The notes under the pieces were generated by a model. That model was not told the DNA's origin. It saw only the letters and a list, made by a program, of their open reading frames with translations, and searched no databases. From Rhodoferax sediminis (GTDB lineage Bacteria; Pseudomonadota; Gammaproteobacteria; Burkholderiales; Burkholderiaceae_C): DNA of 64,000 bases. The stretch's first letter is position 1. Each line of letters begins with the position of its first letter. Below are positions 1-7,920 of the stretch, piece by piece. The translations under genes were made by a program, and so were the position numbers. The stretch covers positions 1,997,001-2,061,000 of the forward strand of contig NZ_CP035503.1 of the NCBI RefSeq assembly GCF_006970865.1. Reading direction: 5' to 3'.

Positions 1-135
1 CTGGACGCCCTCGTGTCGGGCGCGGGCCATGCGATCGAGTGGCGCTGGGTGAGGGGCCATGCGGGCGATCCCGGCAACGAGCGCGCCGATGCGCTGGCGA
101 ACCGCGGCGTGGAGCGCGCACTGGGCCGGCGTTAG
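1..135 (+). CDS. rnhA: Ribonuclease HI, C-terminal part (cut by window start)
   Basis: Reading from base 1 gives 44 residues and a TAG stop at 133-135. The segment contains WRWVRGHAG and NERADALAN, the conserved end of RNase HI with the catalytic-region histidine and the final acidic residue of the active site. The enzyme cleaves the RNA strand of RNA-DNA hybrids in the cytoplasm, for example during primer and R-loop removal. The start lies upstream of the window. It converges on moeA, with 14 bp between the stops. The call rests on a short piece, but the motif is distinctive. Confidence 0.85.
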   Translation: MDALVSGAGHAIEWRWVRGHAGDPGNERADALANRGVERALGRR

Positions 136-149
136 GTAAGAAAAGTGGT

Positions 150-1415
150 CTAGATGACGCCGTCGAACATCATCACGTCGACGGCATCGCCCGCGGCCAC
201 GTTGCCCTGCGCGTGGTGCAGCACGATCAGGCCATTGGCCTGCACCATGGAGCTCAGCACGCCCGAGCCCTGGTTGCCGGTGGTGCGGACCTGCAGCGAA
301 CCGTCTGGCGCGGTGCTCACGATACCGCGCTGGTACTCGGTGCGCCCGGGTTTCTTGCGGATCGCCTCCGCGCTGCGCGCCTTGAGCAGCGGCGGTGCAT
401 CGGCCGTGCAGCCCATCATGCGCAGCAGGGCGGGGCGCACGAAAGCGAGAAAAGTCACCATCACGGCCACCGGGTTGCCGGGCAGGCCGAAGAGGACTGA
501 TTTGTCAATGCGGCCCACCGCCATGGGCCGACCCGGCCGCATGGCGATGCGCCAGAACGCCACATCGCCGAGCTTTTTCATCATGGCGCGGGTGTAGTCG
601 GCCTCGCCCACGCTCACGCCCCCGCTGGTGATGATGGCGTCGGCCTGCCGCGCCGCCTGCGTGAACGCGGCTTCCAGCAGCGCCGGATCGTCGCGCACCA
701 CGCCCAGGTCGATCACCTCGCAGCCCATGCGCGAGAGCAGGCCGAACACCGTGTAGCGGTTGCTGTCGTACACAGCGCCTTCGCGCGGCGCCTCGCCCAG
801 GCTCAAAATCTCGTCGCCGGTGGAAAAATAGGCGACGCGCAGCCGTCGATAGACCGGCACGGTTTTGATGCCCAAACTGGCCACCAGTCCAAGCGCAGCG
901 GGCGCAAGAAGCTCACCTTTTTGTAGCGCCGGCTGGCCCTGCAGCAGATCTTCGCCCTTGAAGCGGCGGTTGTCACCGGGCCCAAGCAGCCCGGGCGGGA
1001 TGGAGATGCGGTCTCCTTCGATCTGCGCAAATTCCTGCGGCACCACCGTATCGAGTCCGGTCGGCAGGATGGCGCCGGTCATGATCTTCAGACACTCGCC
1101 CGCCTTCACGCGGCCCTGCCAGGCCTTGCCGGCCAGGGCCGTGCCCACGACGGTCAAAACCAGTGGCGCGTCGGCCGACAACTGGGCACCGTCGAAGGCA
1201 TAGCCGTCCATGGCCGAGTTGTCGTGTGGCGGCACGCTGACGGGAGAGATCACGTCGCGCGCCAGCACCCGGCCCAGCGCGTCAAAAATGCCGACTTCCT
1301 CAAGCTCCGCGACGGGCTCGACCAGGCGCGCGAGAAACTGATTGACGTCGGCAGAGGTCAAGGCCTGCGGGTCATAGCCCTGCAGCTCGGCGGCGATCTG
1401 CGCCAGCGTTTTCAT
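150..1415 (-). CDS. moeA: Molybdopterin molybdenumtransferase MoeA
   Basis: A 421-residue protein of the usual MoeA length. It inserts molybdate into adenylylated molybdopterin, the late step of molybdenum cofactor synthesis in the cytoplasm. Visible hallmarks are the N-terminal MoeA segment with DNSAMDGYA near residue 65, the MoCF-binding core with [13 protein letters not shown] near residue 265, and GLPGNPVAV near residue 312, followed by the C-terminal barrel-like domain. Its ATG overlaps the mobA stop by 4 bp, so it is probably translated by coupling as the last gene of moaA-mobA-moeA. Confidence 0.96.
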   Translation of the reverse strand: MKTLAQIAAELQGYDPQALTSADVNQFLARLVEPVAELEEVGIFDALGRVLARDVISPVSVPPHDNSAMDGYAFDGAQLSADAPLVLTVVGTALAGKAWQGRVKAGECLKIMTGAILPTGLDTVVPQEFAQIEGDRISIPPGLLGPGDNRRFKGEDLLQGQPALQKGELLAPAALGLVASLGIKTVPVYRRLRVAYFSTGDEILSLGEAPREGAVYDSNRYTVFGLLSRMGCEVIDLGVVRDDPALLEAAFTQAARQADAIITSGGVSVGEADYTRAMMKKLGDVAFWRIAMRPGRPMAVGRIDKSVLFGLPGNPVAVMVTFLAFVRPALLRMMGCTADAPPLLKARSAEAIRKKPGRTEYQRGIVSTAPDGSLQVRTTGNQGSGVLSSMVQANGLIVLHHAQGNVAAGDAVDVMMFDGVI

Positions 1416-2029
1416 GATTTTTCTAATGAATGCAGCTCGGCCAGTGTGTTGGCGTTGAAGAAGGCCCGCGCATCGTCATGGGGTCCATCGAACGGCACGA
1501 CCACGGTCTTGTGCTGCGCGGTCCAGGCGTCGATCTTTCGTCCGCCGCCATGGGTGAACCGCACCAGGCTCTCCAGCAGCGTCACGCGCAGCAGGCAAAA
1601 GACCGGCTGGGTGCGAACCGCGGCAGGCGGGGCGCCGTCGCGGCCGGCCGCCATCGCAATCTCGGCATCCTCGCGCTCCAGGGCGTCCGCCAGCCGCGCC
1701 ACCATGTCCAGTGGAAACAGGGGTGTGTCGCAGGGCACCGTGACCATGTAGGGCGTTTCGCAGCGCTCCAGGCCGGTCAAAAACCCGGCCAGCGGCCCGG
1801 GGTAGTCCGCCAGCACATCGGGCCACACGGGCGTGCCGAACGACTCGTAGGCGGCGAGGTTGCGGTTGGCGTTGATCATCATGTGGCCGGTCTGCATTTG
1901 CAGCCGCATCAGGGTGTGCAGCGCCAGCGGCATGCCGTTGAAGTTTTGCAGGCCCTTGTCCACGCCGCCCATGCGCGAGCCGCGCCCGCCTGCCAAAACA
2001 AGACCGGTAATTTCTGCGGAATCAATCAT
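1412..2029 (-). CDS. mobA: Molybdenum cofactor guanylyltransferase MobA
   Basis: A 205-residue nucleotidyltransferase that joins GMP to Mo-molybdopterin to form the guanine dinucleotide cofactor used by DMSO-reductase-family enzymes. The N-terminus has [11 protein letters not shown] followed by DKGL, the GTP-binding signature of MobA. PCDTPLFP near residue 100 supplies the metal-binding aspartate. It lies between moaA (24-bp gap) and moeA (4-bp overlap), consistent with one cofactor operon. Length and motifs match the family, so the alternative of a generic sugar nucleotidyltransferase is unlikely. Confidence 0.95.
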   Translation of the reverse strand: MIDSAEITGLVLAGGRGSRMGGVDKGLQNFNGMPLALHTLMRLQMQTGHMMINANRNLAAYESFGTPVWPDVLADYPGPLAGFLTGLERCETPYMVTVPCDTPLFPLDMVARLADALEREDAEIAMAAGRDGAPPAAVRTQPVFCLLRVTLLESLVRFTHGGGRKIDAWTAQHKTVVVPFDGPHDDARAFFNANTLAELHSLEKS

Positions 2030-2053
2030 TGGATTTACGCGTTGACTTTGAAA

Positions 2054-3202
2054 TCAACCGCCGATATAGCTCATCTCGATGTGCCGCGCGCCGCCCGCGG
2101 CATCGGGGGCCATGGTGCTGCGCAGCTCGGAGTAGCGGTCGCTGCGGCCCTGCCAGATGCGCCCGATGGTGGAGGCGATCTCTTCGTCCGTCGCGTCGCC
2201 GCGCAGCAGGCCGCGCAGGTCGTAACCCCGGGAAGCGAACAGGCACAGGAACAGTTTGCCTTCGGTGGACAGGCGCGCGCGGTTGCAACTGCCGCAAAAG
2301 GCGTGTGTGACGCTGCTGATGACGCCGATCTCGCCCAGCTGCGGGTCGTGCCGGCCGCTGGCGTCGGCATAGCCCCAGCGCTCCGCGGTCTCACCCGGCG
2401 CCGTCGGCTCGAGCGGGACCAGCGGCAGTTCCGTGCGAAGGAGCTGGACCACTGCGCTGGAGGGCAGCACCTCGTCCATGCGCCAGCCGTTGGTGGCGCC
2501 CACGTCCATGTATTCGATGAAGCGCAGCACGATGCCGGTGCCCCTGAAGTGGCGCGCCATCGGCAGGATCTCCCGCTCGTTGGTGCCGCGCTTGACCACC
2601 ATGTTGACCTTGATCGGGCCCAGGCCGGCCGCGCGCGCCGCCTCGATGCCGGCGAGTACATCGGCCACCGGAAAGTCCACATCGTTCATGCTGCGAAATA
2701 CAGCGTCGTCCATGCCGTCCAGGCTGACCGTGACACGCTGCAGGCCGGCGGCCTTCAGGGCCTTGGCCTTGCGCGCCAGGATCGAGCCATTGGTGGTGAG
2801 CGTCAGGTCCAGCGGTTTGCCGTCCAGGGTGCGCAGCGCCGCGAGTTGCCCGATCAGAACTTCAATGTTCTTGCGCAGCAGCGGCTCGCCGCCCGTGAGT
2901 CGGATTTTCTGCACGCCGTGCGTGATGAACAGCCGGGCGATGCGGGTGATTTCCTCGAACGTCAACAGCGAGGCGTGCGGCAGGAAGGGGTGGTCCTTGC
3001 CGAAGATCTCCTTGGGCATGCAGTAGGTGCAGCGGAAATTGCAGCGGTCGGTCACGCTGATGCGCAGGTCGCGCAACGGGCGCCCCAACCGGTCCGACAC
3101 CCGGCCGCTGATGGCTGCGGGCGTGTGCGGATCGGGCGCGCTGGAGGGGGGCGCCAGCGCCGCACTGCGGTGGTCCAGCAGGGGAATGACTCGTTCAGAC
3201 AT
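2054..3202 (-). CDS. moaA: GTP 3',8-cyclase MoaA (radical SAM)
   Basis: First enzyme of molybdenum cofactor synthesis; it rearranges GTP to 3',8-cyclo-GTP with two iron-sulfur clusters. The radical-SAM motif CNFRCTYC has cysteines at residues 54, 58 and 61. The C-terminal cluster motif ([10 protein letters not shown], then a further cysteine) is present, and the protein ends in the functionally important GG pair. I placed the start at the MSERVIPLL methionine (382 aa); the frame stays open 14 codons further upstream. The N-terminus is about 35 residues longer than in E. coli, which is common in betaproteobacteria. First gene of the operon with mobA and moeA. Confidence 0.95.
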   Translation of the reverse strand: MSERVIPLLDHRSAALAPPSSAPDPHTPAAISGRVSDRLGRPLRDLRISVTDRCNFRCTYCMPKEIFGKDHPFLPHASLLTFEEITRIARLFITHGVQKIRLTGGEPLLRKNIEVLIGQLAALRTLDGKPLDLTLTTNGSILARKAKALKAAGLQRVTVSLDGMDDAVFRSMNDVDFPVADVLAGIEAARAAGLGPIKVNMVVKRGTNEREILPMARHFRGTGIVLRFIEYMDVGATNGWRMDEVLPSSAVVQLLRTELPLVPLEPTAPGETAERWGYADASGRHDPQLGEIGVISSVTHAFCGSCNRARLSTEGKLFLCLFASRGYDLRGLLRGDATDEEIASTIGRIWQGRSDRYSELRSTMAPDAAGGARHIEMSYIGG

Positions 3203-3277
3203 GCTCGGATTCTGCCCCAGTGCGCAGCGCTGCCCGCACGCCACCGCTTGAGGCCCTGCCCCAGGCGTTGTTAAAGA

Positions 3278-3362
3278 GCCCCCACGCTTGCCGCTTCGTG
3301 TGCTGCGCTGCCCCCAAAGCGGGATGAACTTGCTCGGGGCGGCCCCTCACTGCGCTAGACGC
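3278..3362. repeat. GC-rich interspersed repeat (family B), intergenic copy
   Basis: An 85-bp stretch between moaA and the SDR gene. It contains CCCCCACGCTTGCCGCTTCG, then CTGCGCTGCCCCC, then TTGCTCGGGGCGGCCC. Related copies occur at 14417-14512, 17124-17202 and 17780-17846. It has no transposase and looks like a non-autonomous interspersed repeat. The last bases overlap the 3' end of the SDR gene. Confidence 0.6.
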
Positions 3363-4116
3363 AGCGCGCGCCGTCAACTTCGATGCACACGCCGCTGATG
3401 AAGGCGGCCTCGTCGCTGGCCAGGTACAGCGCGGCGTTGGCCACGTCCAGCGCAGTGGAAAAGCGCCCGAGCGGAATGGTGGCGCGGAACTTGGCCTTGC
3501 GCTGTTCCGTGAGCGGCCCGCCCGCGAATTCGGCGGCCAGCCCGGTGTCGGGGTTGAACACCGGGTTGATGCAGTTCACGCGGATGTTTTCGGGGCCGAA
3601 CTCGGCGGCCAGTGACTTGGAGGTCGTGATGACCGCGCCCTTGGAGCCGTTGTACCAGGTCAGGCCCGGGCGCGGGCGCACGCCGGCGGTGGAGGCGATG
3701 TTGATGAAGCTGCCGCCCTTGTTGGCGCGAAACGCCGGCACGGCATGCACGGTGGCCAGGTAGATGCTCTTGACGTTGACCGCATAGCACTTGTCGAACT
3801 CGTCTTCGCTGACTTCGAGCGCCGGACGGTTGCGGTGCGTCCAGCCCGCGTTGTTCACCATCACGTCGAGCCGGCCGTGGCGCTGCACGGCCGCATCCAC
3901 CAGCGCCTTCACATCGGCGGACTTCGTGACGTCCGCCGCGAAGAACGAAGCCTTGCCTCCGGCGCGCAGGATGGCGTCCACCACCTGCTCGCCGAGCGCG
4001 GTGTTGATGTCGTTGACGATGACGTGCGCGCCTTCCTCGGCCAGCCGCTTCGCGATGCCCTCGCCAATGCCGCCGCCGGCGCCTGTGACGATGATGGATT
4101 TATCTTTGACGCGCAT
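3355..4116 (-). CDS. SDR family NAD(P)-dependent oxidoreductase
   Basis: A 253-residue classical short-chain dehydrogenase. It has the TGAGGGIG dinucleotide-binding loop near residue 11, VNNAGW near residue 88, a serine in the INIASTAG region, and YNGSK giving the Tyr-x-x-x-Lys catalytic pair near residue 155. It should oxidise or reduce an alcohol/ketone with NAD(P), substrate unknown. The neighbouring aldehyde dehydrogenase on the same strand (86-bp gap) suggests a sequential alcohol-aldehyde-acid oxidation, but the gap holds a repeat, so one transcript is not certain. Its 3' end runs into a family B repeat. Confidence 0.9.
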   Translation of the reverse strand: MRVKDKSIIVTGAGGGIGEGIAKRLAEEGAHVIVNDINTALGEQVVDAILRAGGKASFFAADVTKSADVKALVDAAVQRHGRLDVMVNNAGWTHRNRPALEVSEDEFDKCYAVNVKSIYLATVHAVPAFRANKGGSFINIASTAGVRPRPGLTWYNGSKGAVITTSKSLAAEFGPENIRVNCINPVFNPDTGLAAEFAGGPLTEQRKAKFRATIPLGRFSTALDVANAALYLASDEAAFISGVCIEVDGARCV

Positions 4117-4132
4117 GCTGTGAATCTCCGGT

Positions 4133-4196
4133 TACTATTGATTTGATAGCTTCTAACCCCTGTGTTGCAAGGGCTACAGCGTGTTTTGATTAAAAT
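4133..4196. repeat. Short AT-richer interspersed repeat (family A), intergenic copy
   Basis: Starts with ATTGATTTGATAGC, has GGGCTACAG in the middle and ends in an AT-rich TTGATTAAAAT. The same layout (TGATAGCT ... AAGGGCTACAG ... AT-rich end) appears at 12616-12672 inverted, 14054-14122, 18798-18862, 24655-24709 and 62161-62228. It occupies almost all of the gap between the SDR and aldehyde dehydrogenase genes. Confidence 0.6.
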
Positions 4197-4202
4197 ATAC
4201 GG

Positions 4203-5636
4203 TCAACCGTGGCGGATCGCCACGGTCTTCAGCGTGGTAAATCCATACAGCGCCTCGAAGCCTTTCTCGCGCCCGTAGCCGGAGGACTTCACGCCGCCGA
4301 ACGGCAGCTCGACACCGCCGCCGGCACCGTAGTTGTTGATGAACACCTGGCCGCTCTCGACGCGTTTGGCCATGCGGAACTGGCGTGCGCCGTCGCGCGT
4401 CCAGATGCCCGCGACCAGCCCGAAGCGGGTGGCGTTCGCCAGCTCCACGGCGTGGTCTTCGTCCTTGAAGCTCATGGCAGCGAGCACCGGGCCGAACACT
4501 TCCTCTTGCGCCAGACGGTGCATCACGGGCACGTCGCGCAACAGCGTGGGCGCCTGGTAGTAGCCGGTCTCGGGAGCTTCCTCGACGATCTGGCCCTGCG
4601 CCACCATCGGGATGCTGGCCACCTGGGCGTCACTGAGGAAATCCCACACGCGCTGCAGCTGGCTCTGGCGGATCAGCGGGCCGACATCCAGATCCATCGT
4701 GGCCGGACCGACGCGCAGATTGGCAAACAGCTTGCCCAGGCGCTCCAGCAGCGGCTCGTAAATGGCCTGATCCACCAGCAGGCGCGAGCCGGCCGAGCAG
4801 GTCTGCCCGGCGTTCTGCACGATGGCGTTGATCACCACGGGCAGCGCCGCGTCCAGGTCCGCATCGGCAAAGATGATCTGCGGGCTTTTGCCGCCGAGCT
4901 CCAGTGTGACCGGGCAGTGCCGCTCGGCCGCCACCTGCTGGATCAGCGTACCGACCGTGGGGCTGCCGGTGAAGCTGATGTGGTCGATACCGTCGTGGCG
5001 CGCGAGCGCGTCGCCCACTTCGTGGCCGTAGCCGGTGACGATGTTGATGGCGCCCGCCGGAAAGCCGACCTCGGCCGCGAGCTGCGCCACGCGGATCAGC
5101 GACAGGCAGGCGTCCTCGGACGGCTTGACCACGCAGACGTTGCCCGCCGCCAGCGCGCCGCCCACGCTGCGGCCAAAAATCTGCATCGGGTAGTTCCACG
5201 GGATGATGTGGCCGGTCACGCCGTGCGGCTCACGCCAGGTGAAGACGCTGTAGCCGTCCTGGTAGGGTAGGGTCTCGCCGTGCAGCTTGTCGCACGCGCC
5301 GGCGTAAAACTCGAAGTAGCGCACCAGCGCCAGCGCGTCGGCTCGGGCCTGTTTGGTGGGCTTGCCGCAGTCGCGCTGCTCGATCAGCGCCAGCTCGTCG
5401 GCGTGTTCGGCCACCTTGGTGGAGAGCTTCATCAAGAGCCGGCCGCGCTCAGCCGCGCTGAGCTTGCTCCAGACCGCGTCCAGGCACTGGCGCGCCGCCT
5501 GCACGGCGCCGTCGATGTCCTGCGCGTTGCTGCGCTGGAGTTCATCGAAGGGCTGCCCGTCGGACGGGTCGATCACGGAAATCAGGCGGCCGGACGAGGA
5601 GGGAACGCCGGCGTTGGCGATGTAGTTGAGTTGCAT
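4203..5636 (-). CDS. Aldehyde dehydrogenase family protein
   Basis: A 477-residue NAD(P)-dependent aldehyde dehydrogenase. Motifs in order: PWNYP (the oxyanion-hole asparagine), VVKPSE, the FTGSPTVG cofactor loop, LELGGKSP (general-base glutamate), GQTCSAGS (nucleophilic cysteine near residue 285) and EVFGPVL. The ATG start is followed by a normal N-terminus. The substrate cannot be read from sequence; the closest style is betaine-aldehyde/gamma-aminobutyraldehyde-type enzymes. It lies upstream of the SDR on the same strand and may act on that enzyme's product. Confidence 0.92.
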   Translation of the reverse strand: MQLNYIANAGVPSSSGRLISVIDPSDGQPFDELQRSNAQDIDGAVQAARQCLDAVWSKLSAAERGRLLMKLSTKVAEHADELALIEQRDCGKPTKQARADALALVRYFEFYAGACDKLHGETLPYQDGYSVFTWREPHGVTGHIIPWNYPMQIFGRSVGGALAAGNVCVVKPSEDACLSLIRVAQLAAEVGFPAGAINIVTGYGHEVGDALARHDGIDHISFTGSPTVGTLIQQVAAERHCPVTLELGGKSPQIIFADADLDAALPVVINAIVQNAGQTCSAGSRLLVDQAIYEPLLERLGKLFANLRVGPATMDLDVGPLIRQSQLQRVWDFLSDAQVASIPMVAQGQIVEEAPETGYYQAPTLLRDVPVMHRLAQEEVFGPVLAAMSFKDEDHAVELANATRFGLVAGIWTRDGARQFRMAKRVESGQVFINNYGAGGGVELPFGGVKSSGYGREKGFEALYGFTTLKTVAIRHG

Positions 5637-5681
5637 GACCGCAATTCTGCCCCAATGAGGCGGGCTTGCCGTCAGGGCGGA

Positions 5682-6509
5682 TCAGTTGGGGCGTGCGCCG
5701 GCAACGGTGTATTGGGCGCTGTTGGCCTGTAGCCAGCGCTGCGACAAGTCGCTTTGCTGCTGGTCGGGATGGAAGTCGGGCTTGAAGTAGGCGCGCCAGG
5801 GCTTGAAGGTTTGCCGCACCAGCCCGGTCGGCCCGAACAGGAAGCTGGCCGCATCCTTCCACGTTGCCCAGCGCCACAGCGTGCCGTCGCGGCGCAGGTT
5901 GTTGAGCGTCTGGCGCAGGGTGTCGGTCAGGAAGAAGAAGGTGACGCGGCGCATCCATTTGACACGCCATTCCTGGGTGCCACCGAGCGCCTGGTACAAC
6001 TCGAAGGCCGTGCTTTTGTGCTCGGATTCTTCGGCGCTGTGCCACAGCCACAGGGTTTTCAGGCGCGGCTGGGCGTCGCCGAACAACGCGGGGTGGCGCA
6101 ACAGCCATTCGGCCAGGATGGCGGTGAAATGCTCGTTGGCCGCGGTGATTGCCAGTGGGTGGCGCGGGTCGAGGCCTTCCAGCAATTTCACGCGCGACTC
6201 GGCACGCGGCGCCCAGGCGTTGACCAGCCCCTGTTTTTCAAGGTGCGCATTGAACAGCGCGTGAATGCGTCGGTGCGTCGCCTCCTGGCCGATGAAGCCC
6301 TGCACTTCGCGCTGGCGCCGGGCCTGTTCCTCCGCCGACAAGGCCTTGTGGCCATTGCGCACCGAGTCGATGAAGAACTGCTCTCCCACCGGGAAACTCA
6401 TCGACAGCGCATTGAAGAACGCCGTGCGGAAGGTGCCGCCGCCGCACCAGTGGCGCGGCAGCGGGGTTTGCAGGTCGATGAGCAACCGGCGGACAACAAG
6501 GTCGGTCAT
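5682..6509 (-). CDS. Predicted metal-dependent hydrolase (PF10118-type, ferritin-like motifs)
   Basis: A 275-residue protein, with the start placed at MTDLVVRRLL. A longer frame starting at 6566 would run over a palindromic operator and is less likely. Repeated acidic/histidine motifs (QEATHRRIH, NEHFTA, EESEHKSTAF) fit a two-metal site of the PF10118 family, often annotated as metal-dependent hydrolase. The reaction is unknown. It is transcribed divergently from a TetR regulator with two palindromes in the 108-bp gap, so it is probably the regulator's target. No signal peptide is visible. Confidence 0.75.
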   Translation of the reverse strand: MTDLVVRRLLIDLQTPLPRHWCGGGTFRTAFFNALSMSFPVGEQFFIDSVRNGHKALSAEEQARRQREVQGFIGQEATHRRIHALFNAHLEKQGLVNAWAPRAESRVKLLEGLDPRHPLAITAANEHFTAILAEWLLRHPALFGDAQPRLKTLWLWHSAEESEHKSTAFELYQALGGTQEWRVKWMRRVTFFFLTDTLRQTLNNLRRDGTLWRWATWKDAASFLFGPTGLVRQTFKPWRAYFKPDFHPDQQQSDLSQRWLQANSAQYTVAGARPN

Positions 6510-6539
6510 GCGGAAATCCAATCCATTGGAAGATGTTTT

Positions 6540-6555
6540 GGTACGAATGCGTACC
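6540..6555. promoter_or_regulatory. Palindromic operator 1 for the TetR regulator
   Basis: GGTACG-AATG-CGTACC is a perfect 6-bp inverted repeat with a 4-bp spacer. It sits between the divergent hydrolase and tetR genes, 31 bp upstream of the hydrolase start. The second site 44 bp away (centre to centre, about four helical turns) shares GGTAC-N6-GTACC. Confidence 0.6.
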
Positions 6556-6582
6556 GAATTATTCAATCATGCCTTTGCGTTG

Positions 6583-6600
6583 TGGTACTGTCAAGTACCA
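6583..6600. promoter_or_regulatory. Palindromic operator 2 for the TetR regulator
   Basis: TGGTACT-GTCA-AGTACCA is a perfect 7-bp inverted repeat with a 4-bp spacer, 17 bp upstream of the tetR start codon. Same core as operator 1; a position this close to tetR suggests autorepression. Confidence 0.62.
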
Positions 6601-6617
6601 ATTCAAGCTCAACAATC

Positions 6618-7229
6618 ATGGACAGCAACGACAACCTCGCCAGTGAACATCGACACCGCTTGCTGGAGGGGCTGGCGCAGGCGGTCGCGGAAAAGGGCTA
6701 CGCCGATGTGACCATCGCCGACATCGTGCGCGAGGCCGGCGTGTCGCGGCGCACCTTCTACGAGCACTTTGCCGGCAAGCCGCAGGCCCTGATCGCGCTC
6801 TTCGAGGCGGCGAGCCGCAACGCGCTGCAGGTGCTGCGCGCGGCCATCGACTCCGAACGCGACTGGCAGGCGCAGGTCGAGCAGGCCATGACGGCCTACC
6901 TCGGCTGCCTGGCGCAAAACCCGGTGCTGCTGCGCACGCTGTTCATCGATATCCTGGGCCTGGGCGCGCCGGGTCTGGCCGCACGCCGGCGTGTGAACGG
7001 GGAGATCGCGCGCTTCATGGGCTCGGTTATCAACGCGGGCCAGGCCACGCCGGTGCTGGACGACGACATGGCCATGGCGGTGGTGGGCGGCATCCACGAG
7101 CTGGTGCTGCAGGCCATCGAGCAGGAGCGCCTCGTGGCGGCATTGCCCGAACTGGCCGACCTCACGGGGCGGCTGGTTCGCGCGGTGGTGCAGGGGGAGA
7201 GTGCGCGGCGCGCCCGCCCCAAAGCCTGA
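6618..7229 (+). CDS. TetR/AcrR family transcriptional regulator
   Basis: 203 residues from ATG 6618; the frame is open further upstream, but that part would run through the operators and the divergent gene. The N-terminal helix-turn-helix reads TIADIVREAGVSRRTFYEHF at about residues 34-53, the TetR signature. The C-terminal part is a helical ligand-binding domain with no recognisable ligand class. It is divergent from the hydrolase at 5682-6509 and flanked by two palindromes, so it probably represses itself and that gene. It converges on the peroxiredoxin gene with a 12-bp gap. Confidence 0.9.
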   Translation: MDSNDNLASEHRHRLLEGLAQAVAEKGYADVTIADIVREAGVSRRTFYEHFAGKPQALIALFEAASRNALQVLRAAIDSERDWQAQVEQAMTAYLGCLAQNPVLLRTLFIDILGLGAPGLAARRRVNGEIARFMGSVINAGQATPVLDDDMAMAVVGGIHELVLQAIEQERLVAALPELADLTGRLVRAVVQGESARRARPKA

Positions 7230-7241
7230 GCGCCGGGCCGG

Positions 7242-7793
7242 TCAAGGCTTGCTGGCGGGCGGCAGTTCGCGCACCGCGGCCAGCATTTTTTCCACATGCT
7301 TGTCGGGGTTCAGGCTCAGGTAGAACGACGCGATCCTGTCATTGGGCGCGATGACGTAGGAGATCCGGTTGGCGTAGTCCGGCCGGGTCTGCATTACCGC
7401 ATCGAATGACTTCATGATGGATTGCGAGGGATCGGATGCGACCGGGAACCTGCTCTGGCAGGACTGCACCGAGAACTTGGCCAGCGTGTCGATGTCGTCG
7501 CCCGAGACGCCTATCACCGTGGCACCCAACGCCGCAAACTTGTCCATGGACTCGGCAAAGGCATGGGCCTCAATCGAGCAACCCACCGAAAAAGCGGCGG
7601 GGAAGAAATACAGCACCACAGGGCCCTTGGCCAGGGCATCCGCCAGCGAGTAGTTGAAGACCTTGCCGTCGAACGCGGCCTGCGTGGTGAACTTGGGCGC
7701 TGCGTCCCCGATGTCGAGCGCGGCGACGGCGGAGCTGCACAGGCCAAGCATCATGAGCGCCGCGGCCACCCATTGGTATTTCAGACGCTGCAT
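7242..7793 (-). CDS. Exported peroxiredoxin (AhpC/TSA, BCP-like)
   Basis: 183 residues starting at ATG 7793, which has AAGGAG five bases upstream; a GTG two codons earlier is embedded in that site. The first 25 residues are a signal peptide (MQRLKYQWVAAALMM then an AVAA cleavage region), so the enzyme should act in the periplasm. The active site FFPAAFSVGC carries the peroxidatic cysteine near residue 72. Instead of the usual CT-x-E-A-C of BCP/PrxQ it reads CSIEAH, so the adjacent resolving cysteine is missing. A later cysteine (VQSCQS) may serve. It should reduce peroxides using thiols. Confidence 0.82.
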   Translation of the reverse strand: MQRLKYQWVAAALMMLGLCSSAVAALDIGDAAPKFTTQAAFDGKVFNYSLADALAKGPVVLYFFPAAFSVGCSIEAHAFAESMDKFAALGATVIGVSGDDIDTLAKFSVQSCQSRFPVASDPSQSIMKSFDAVMQTRPDYANRISYVIAPNDRIASFYLSLNPDKHVEKMLAAVRELPPASKP

Positions 7794-7920
7794 GCTCACT
7801 CCTTCCAGATGTGCATTTCATTCTAGTCTGCATCCCCGATTCCTGCCCTGACGCTCCTGTCTTTGCCGTCTTTGGCCCCGCTGCGCTACCATTCCGGCAA
7901 TTCACTGCAGGCGCGACAAA

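Noticed and set aside
1430..3274. Very long plus-strand open frame opposite mobA and moaA
   Set aside because: It is antisense to two well-defined genes and has the Arg/Ala/His-rich composition of a GC-driven shadow frame.
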